NCBI GenBank assembly: GCA_015179045.1
Contig: WHUZ01000037.1
Span: forward strand, 310,001-374,000
Direction of reading: 5' to 3'
DNA from: Kalaharituber pfeilii
Taxonomy: Eukaryota > Ascomycota > Pezizomycetes > Pezizales > Pezizaceae
DNA: 64,000 bases
Part shown: one piece after another, positions 58,461 through 64,000 of the stretch
Layout of the letters: every line of letters starts with the position of its first letter
How positions within the stretch are numbered: position 1 is the stretch's first letter
Notes under the pieces: model-generated
Database searches by the model: none
What the model was told of the DNA's origin: nothing
Seen by the model: only the letters and a program-made list of their open reading frames with translations
Program-made: the position numbers and the translations under genes

Positions 58461-59959
58461 ATGCCAGGGCCGGTCGAGACAGCCAACCCGACGACTACAC
58501 CTCCCGATCTTCCTGAGGTCGACGGGGCCCAGCAGCAGCAGCAGCAGACCAATGGCGGGGGAGTCGGTGACCACAGCAACACGGTAGCCAACAACGACAA
58601 CAGCAGCAGCAACACCGTAGCCAACAACGACAACAACAGCAGCAGCAGCAGCAGCAGCAGTAGCGGCGGCGCTGCACCTACAGGCCAGAGCCCCTCACCG
58701 CCTCCCTCGATACCTCCGCCCCCCTCCGTCGCGGACGCAGTGGACGTCGACGACCCTCGTCCCAGACCCGCGAGCGTTGATGCAAGCGTGTTGGAGCTGA
58801 AGCCCGCTCCGTCCCGCAGCTCCCCCGCACCTGCATCATCGATACCGCCCCACGCAGGGTCGATGGATGCCCCTACGCCCGCCGCCGCTGCCGCCGCACC
58901 TGCACATGAAGCGTCAATAGCAGCTTCGGCAGCTTCAGAACCAGCCCCTGCGCCGGCTAATGCAAGGGAGGCGGCTCCCGAGGCGTCATCGTCGACTGTG
59001 GGGTCGGCGGAGCGGACGCCAACACCCGAATCAGTGGACTCGACGACAACGACGGCAACAACGACAACAACAACTGCAGAACCAACAACAGAAACGGATC
59101 AGATGGCGGGAGCATCAGCACCGAAGACCTCTGAGGACACAGAGCCAGCGAGTACTGAAGAGGCGGCCCCTCCGGAGCCTTCGAAACTACAACCATTTGT
59201 CCGCCCCTATGACTCGTCGATAGACTTTTACGACTGTCTCGAGATTGTAAGTGCCATGGGTTACCCTTTTCCTCCTTCTGTTGTCATGAGCTCCCACTTT
59301 TCCTCTTTCTGTTACCACTCGCTTACATTCTCTATTTACAGTGCCACCAGAGCGCCAGCCCCCGCGTCCGCCCCCTCATGAATACCCCCTACAAAACTCT
59401 CATGTCCTCCATCTGGTGCAAGCCCTACCTCCTCTTTGCGCCCAACACGTGCTTCGTCCTCGACGACGGCTCCTGCTGCCACTCGACCTCCCCACCCAAG
59501 GGTAAAGCGGTCGGATACATCATTGGGACACCCTCCACAAGACACTTCATCTCGGTGTACAAATCCGACTACCTCCCGCTCCTCGACGTGCATTATCCGA
59601 CCCCGCACCCTGAGGAGATGGTGAAGACGGTAAAGGAGCTGAAGCTGGGATGGATGCTGCGCTGGCTGTTTGAACCGGAGAAGATGGAGGCGAAGGGCGT
59701 GGTGGATATGGAGCAGTACCCGGCGCATTTTCATATTGATTTGTTGGAGGGGTGGCAGGGGAGTGGGTGGGGAGTGGTGTTGTTGAAGCAGTTTGAGAAG
59801 GCGGTGGGCGCCGGCGGGAGGTTGAAGGCGAGGGGAGTGCATGTCTGTGTCGATTCAGCCAATCACAGGGGGTTGAAGTGGTATAGGAGGAATGGGTTTG
59901 TGGAGGTGACGGGAGAGAAGAGTAAAGGGCCAAAGTGGATGGTGAAGAAGCTGGAGTGA
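58461..59959 (+). CDS. Low-complexity protein with C-terminal GNAT acetyltransferase domain
   Basis: Model join(58461..59246, 59342..59959), phase 0, 467 aa; the intron is GTAAGT...TTTACAG. Residues 1-~245 are disordered: a Gln run, Asn/Ser runs, Pro-rich, Ala-rich and Thr-rich blocks built on CAG/CAA/ACA repeats. From about 246 (YDSSIDFYDCLEI) a globular domain starts, with FVLDDGS and GKAVGYIIGTP before VDMEQYPAHFHIDLLEGWQG and QGSGWG (401-406), the acetyl-CoA-binding Q/R-x-x-G-x-G/A of motif A, then VHVCVDSANHRGLKWYRRNG. That order is a complete GNAT fold, related in style to the acetyltransferase-like domain associated with O-GlcNAcase. The substrate is unknown. The ATG at 58461 is the first in frame; the frame is open upstream to 58212 without an ATG. 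Confidence 0.85.
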
Positions 59960-60159
59960 CGGTAAGGGGGAGGGAGGGGGATTCAGGTAGTAAGAGATGG
60001 GGGAGTGAGTGTGCGCCATGTTGCATACGGGATAATGTTGCTTGATTGCTTTTTGATGGGTGGGGAGTGATGGTGGGGAGGGGGATGAATGAGTGGGGTA
60101 TACCATTTTTGTTGGTTTGTTGGTTGTGTACAGATCATTAGAGAATATCACCACAGATT

Positions 60160-60196
<37 letters not shown>

Positions 60197-61042
60197 TTTC
60201 CACTCCCTCCCTAAAGGTTTGATGTGTTGTTTCATGAAAGAAAGATTTATTGAAGATTTTTGATTTTTGGTGGGAGGGTACATGTGTAAGTTAGTACGAA
60301 TTGATGTAATGGAATGGAATATATGCATGGGTAGCGGGTTTGGAGATTTGTAGGGACTTGTGGTGGGTGTTGGATACGTGTGTAGCAATCAAATAGGTAC
60401 TTGTACGTATTGGAGTGGTGGTCATGTTTTTATAGTGTGGAGGGGATAGAGTAGAGTAAAGTAACCGTCTTTCCTTCCTTCCTTCAACTGCAAAGTTCGT
60501 GGAATTTGGTAGGTACAAGTATGTTAGCAGGTACTTGAGCTTATATTGCTATATAGACTTTCTGGATACATAATATGTACAAGCGAATTGAGCTGCGTGG
60601 GAGTGTGGGGTGTCACGGCGTGGTGTGAAGGTTTGATATATAAGTAGTAGCTATGTAGTCGTTGTCGTAATGTTCGTTGCTTTTTTTTATTGTTCTTTTT
60701 CGCGTGGGGGGGGATTAGTATGGTACTTGTATATATAGAGGAAGATAGCTGGGTGGAGTGATGAAGGGGAGAAATGAAAAGGGAAGGGAAGGGGAGAGAG
60801 AGGGGGGTGGGGGGGGAATGTATAAATAAGTCTGAGGTATTTGGCTGTAGATATGGATGGGTATGACTGATGGGAAAGAGCGGCAAAGGGGAATTGAGAG
60901 GGTTGGGAGATAGAGAGATAGATATTGTTTGGTATAAAAAAAAAATTGAAAAAATGGAAATAGAATAAATCGAAAATAGAGATCCAGCATATATGCATTA
61001 CTTGTTAATGTTTGAAAACAGGACGCATCGTGAAGATGAGGG
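59960..61042. other. Intergenic; 32-base T run
   Basis: A T run at about 60164-60195 lies 200 bp downstream of the acetyltransferase stop. The remaining sequence is purine-rich with no supported gene. Confidence 0.5.
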
Positions 61043-61697
61043 TCAGAAAAGGATTAGGATTGTATTCAGTGCTGGAGACAAGGGGATGGAGCCTGGATAT
61101 ATAGATGACGAGTTGGGATTTGAGAGTTTTTGAGGGGGACACCGCCCCCTACAGCCCCCGCTACCCCCACTGCTCGTAGCTGTCCAGTTTCGCATTAAAG
61201 CATAGCACTCATATGATATGGTTCCTCCACACCCCACTGGCTTCATGCCGCCATTGGACGTAGGATGCTTTGGTATTCTATAGGCACCTCCGCGAATGGC
61301 TTTTGCGACCATCCACTCGATCATCTCGCGGTTGTTAAAGGCCACCAGGACGGAGGTATATACCCTCAAGAACGTACAGGCTGCCTGGAAAAGTGCGGAT
61401 GCTGGCCAATCCCACGAGCTCCTCCATCCTACAACCACCGACACCAACTGCCCATTGTATCTGTTGATACCTCCTGCCACCTTTAGAAGCTTGCACCCCG
61501 GCTTGCACTGAGATATTATCCGCTTTACAGATGCCAAGATCACCGCCTCTAGCGGCAAGCATGGGGACAAAGGTAGAGTCCTGACGGAAAAGGACGTCAT
61601 AGGGGCATTGAGCGAGCAGAGAAGCAGCGTGCGGCGGAAGCTCCGACAAGATAGTGTGGAGCTGAGTGATCACGGTGGGAGAAGGAGGTCGAAGCAT
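61043..61697 (-). CDS. Hypothetical protein, frame or splicing unresolved
   Basis: On the minus strand ATG 61697 starts MLRPPSPTVITQLHTILSEL and continues to about 61549 (FVPMLAARGG). Beyond that two frames are open. One continues to 61335 (MEELVGLASIRTFPGS). The other, from 61600 to 61043, gives WDWPASALFQAACTFLRV, NNREMIEWMVAKAIRGGAYR and SSGGSGGCRGRC. A small intron or a single shift would join the first part to the second. I do not recognise a domain. It is divergently placed about 200 bp from the HNH gene, with a dispersed repeat between. Confidence 0.35.
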
Positions 61698-61754
61698 GGC
61701 GACTGGAAGTTGATGCTGCGAGGAAAGAGAAAAGGAAGCCACTACCGAAGTCAC

Positions 61755-61840
61755 AAAAGTTGCCCGGCAATATGAAGAGTAGTGCTGAGTCAGCCTGGCG
61801 CCCACGTGCGGCGCACTAAGCCATCCCTGCGCGCTTAGTG
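61755..61840 (-). repeat. Second copy of the dispersed repeat of 5249-5385
   Basis: The complement reads gcagggatggcttagtgcgc, then ctgactcagcactactcttc, matching 5300-5385 with scattered differences. Only one 18-mer unit is present here. It ends about 10 bp before the first protein-like codons of the HNH gene. Confidence 0.8.
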
Positions 61841-61895
61841 ATTTCTACAGCGTCTGGACGTCATTCCTGATTACGACCACGGCAGCCATAACCCG

Positions 61896-63067
61896 ATGCC
61901 GCTTCAAGTCCTCCAAAGCCCCGAATCATCCTTGTCCTCTGGCCCCAGCAACTTCACCGCTCATGGACAGTTACAATGTGAAGTCGAAACAAGGCTAGGA
62001 ATGTATCAGCCAATAACAACTCCTGACAACACTATCCCTATCCTCAAGAACTTGGTCAGGTTCCTGCCCCGTGATGGGGTTTATAACGTATGTGACGATA
62101 TTCTTGGCTGTTCCTCGGATGAGCAGCTTCGCAATCTCGCTCATCACTTTTTAACTGCCCTTCTTGCTCCTTGTAAGTAGAGTCTTCCCGCTGACCAAAA
62201 GCAGGGTGCTTAATTCGTATAGTCAAAACTCGGAAGAAAACCCCAAGCATTACACCCTCACCACAGTTTGGCGCTGAAGATGACACCGAGGAGATTGCCA
62301 GTAAGCTTGCATACACAGCTTCTCGCAAAGACCAGGCCTGGTTGAAGGCAGCATGTTTGAAGAGAGATGGAAATAGATGTGTCGTTACAGGAGCCTACGA
62401 TGCATTTGAGGCCGAGAAAATGGATTTCACGGATAAAGAGCTCAATACTATGAATCTACAATACACAAAACTGTGTCATATCATACCATTTTCACTTGGG
62501 GCTTTCTTTAGGTCTGAGGTATACCTATATTCACTCCCGTATTGGTGAAAATCTGCATTTACTCGTTGCTAGCCAGGAATAGATCTGGGATGCTATATAT
62601 AGGTGCTTTCCAAGTATTCGAGCGAGGATTGGTTTCTCACCCGAGAGAATCAATGAACCGTGCAACAGCATCACCATGACTGGCGCACTACACGAAGCAT
62701 TTGACAGATTCAAATTCGCACTGGAACCAACCGTAAGTACACTGAGACATCTACCATGCATACTTCGGCTGACCCTGAAAAATGGAAGTCCAATGACCAT
62801 GTATACCGCATCAAGACTTACAGAGGCTTTCCGACAGGAGAATTTCACAATTTCCCCGAAAACAGGATCGTAACACTCACAAATCACTGCCCAACATACA
62901 GCCTTCCAGACCCAATTCTTCTTGGAGTGCATGCATCGATTGCACAAATATTGAATGCTAGTGGAATGGGGGAGTATTTGGAAAAAATTATGCATGACAG
63001 AGAGCTCTGTCGGTGTTTGGCGCCTGATGGCAGCACGGATGTGGAGTCGCTTTTTATGGTTTTTTAG
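61896..63067 (+). CDS. HNH endonuclease-domain protein (HNH_2 type)
   Basis: Model join(61896..62172, 62223..62518, 62583..62732, 62789..63067), 333 aa. Introns are 50, 64 and 56 bp; the last acceptor is AAG. Helical N terminus (RNLAHHFLTALLAP), then KTPSITPSPQFG, then the HNH core: CLKRDGNRCVVTG (Cys136), His178 in CHIIPFS, Asn219 in CNSITMTG and His228 in ALHEAFDRF. The C terminus has TYRGFPTGEFHN and IAQILNASGMGEYLEKIM. Fungal HNH_2 proteins of this layout are common and mostly uncharacterised; the His and Asn imply metal-dependent nucleic acid cleavage. The same frame reads upstream of the ATG (DVIPDYDHGSHNP) to an acceptor-like CAG at 61850, so the true 5' end may be an upstream exon replaced or obscured by the repeat at 61755-61840. 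Confidence 0.82.
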
Positions 63068-63149
63068 CTGAAAGGGGGATGAATGATGTTATGGGGAGGG
63101 CACCTTGTGTGGGAACATGACAATTATTATACGTGAAAAAAATGGCGCC

Positions 63150-63367
63150 TGAACTCTCCCCGAAAACGGGCTTGTAGCCCCTCCTAGTCACTACCGAACA
63201 CAGTCTCCCAGACGCAATACTTCTTGGACTTCATGCATCGATTGCCCAAATACTGCATGTCAGTGGATGCGAGAGTACCTGGAAAAGAAATTGCGCGATA
63301 GAGAGCATTTTCGGTATTGGCGCCTGATGGCAGCACGGATATAGAATCATTTTTCATGCTTTTCTAA
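63150..63367 (+). pseudogene. Degenerate tandem copy of the HNH gene's last exon
   Basis: From CCCCGAAAACGGG (about 63159) to TAA 63365-63367 the sequence aligns with 62856-63067: ctcccagacgcaatacttct versus cttccagacccaattcttct, gcatgcatcgattg, and gcgcctgatggcagcacgga in both. Several indels and stops break the frame. Only the 3' part of the gene is present. Confidence 0.9.
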
Positions 63368-64000
63368 GGTGGAAGGGTGATGAATGATAACTATGTATGC
63401 TATGGGGTGTCGGCTGATGACACATCTGTGTGAAGGAATGGTATGTGAGCACGTGCAATTCTCTGTCAGGTATGCTTTGACTGTAATCTGGGTCATACTA
63501 CTTGGATGCGAGAGGCTCATGTTTATAGATTTATTGTTACTTGTGAGAGAAAATACCATAAAGGCGGGGTACCCACGAACTGCAGTAGGTCGTTAGCGGG
63601 AAGTAGGGTTTGCGGAGATAGATAGATGGGTTAGAAAATATGTATAATACAGTATATGATTCCGTAATGTGATATATAGTTTGGTGTAGTGATATGGGGT
63701 ATATATATATATAATTTTTTTCCATGTAGCAAAAAAAGAGAAAAAAGAAACATAAAGCATTGTATACACGATACGTTGTCCCTGGTCACGAGACTTACCC
63801 CACCCCCACCCTCCACTTCCGTGCACTTCAACTATCTTCCTACCCTACTACACCCTGACCTGCCGCCCGCCCTCCAACCACCTCATCGTCCTCGTCCACA
63901 CCCACCTGTCAACCCTCCTCCTGCCTCCCATTTGGCATCGCCGCCATCTGGTGGACGTGGGAGCTACGAGCAGTGGGGGTGGCGGAGGCTGCAGGGGCGG
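63368..64000. other. Window end; no gene; G-rich motif shared with 61147-61186
   Basis: 63960-64000 (agctacgagcagtgggggtg...) matches the complement of about 61147-61186 over ~39 bases with a few differences. The match is too short to show which element is shared, and the window ends inside it. The stretch before is A/T-rich, then C-rich (63790-63930). Confidence 0.5.

Noticed and set aside
1..64000. CRISPR arrays, bacterial operons, ribosome binding sites
   Set aside because: The window is eukaryotic (spliced genes, LINEs with target-site duplications); tandem repeats lack spacer structure.

Overview
The window looks like a gene-poor, repeat-rich piece of a filamentous fungal genome (Ascomycota). 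The evidence is 50-100 bp GT-AG introns, NACHT/WD40 and STAND-ankyrin genes, fungal-type tyrosinase and HNH_2 genes, Tad-like LINEs with RNase H, and many small TIR elements. A Pezizomycete (truffle or morel relative) would fit, but that is an impression and not shown by the sequence.

Layout. 1-5038 and 22674-27759 are two direct copies of one ~5.05 kb segment, 22.67 kb apart. Each carries an apparently intact four-exon NOD-like receptor gene on the minus strand: N-terminal region, NACHT NTPase, pentapeptide repeats, then about 14 WD40 repeats. The two copies are nearly identical outside the WD40 array and reshuffled inside it. The 17.6 kb between them is a transposon graveyard. It holds a 3.65 kb structure with ~215-237 bp inverted termini and nested relics inside, a short retro-insertion with a 14 bp target-site duplication, a Tc1/mariner transposase relic, a LINE ORF1 broken at two microsatellites, and a 5'-truncated tyrosinase gene with an internal stop.

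27.8-41.3 kb contains TA-flanked mini-elements, a 641 bp long-TIR element, a degenerate LINE ORF2 with RNase H, and two broken STAND genes. One is a NACHT gene on the minus strand, split by a 230 bp LINE tail with a 12 bp target-site duplication. The other is a STAND-N/ankyrin gene on the plus strand with frameshifts and stops. With the two intact NLRs, the window holds four fungal NLR/STAND loci.

41.3-64 kb has three credible genes. These are a single-pass membrane protein with NPF-type endocytic motifs (47.0-48.9 kb), a low-complexity/GNAT acetyltransferase (58.5-60.0 kb), and an HNH endonuclease (61.9-63.1 kb) followed by a degenerate copy of its last exon. Between the first two lies a ~4 kb tandem satellite (about 14 units of ~290 bp) interrupted by LINE and pogo-like MITE insertions.

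Functionally, the notable theme is recognition genes (NACHT-WD40, STAND-ankyrin) expanding, diversifying and decaying in a repeat-rich landscape. The intact pair is the best candidate for self/non-self recognition or antagonist sensing. That role is inferred from the family; the sequence does not show it directly.
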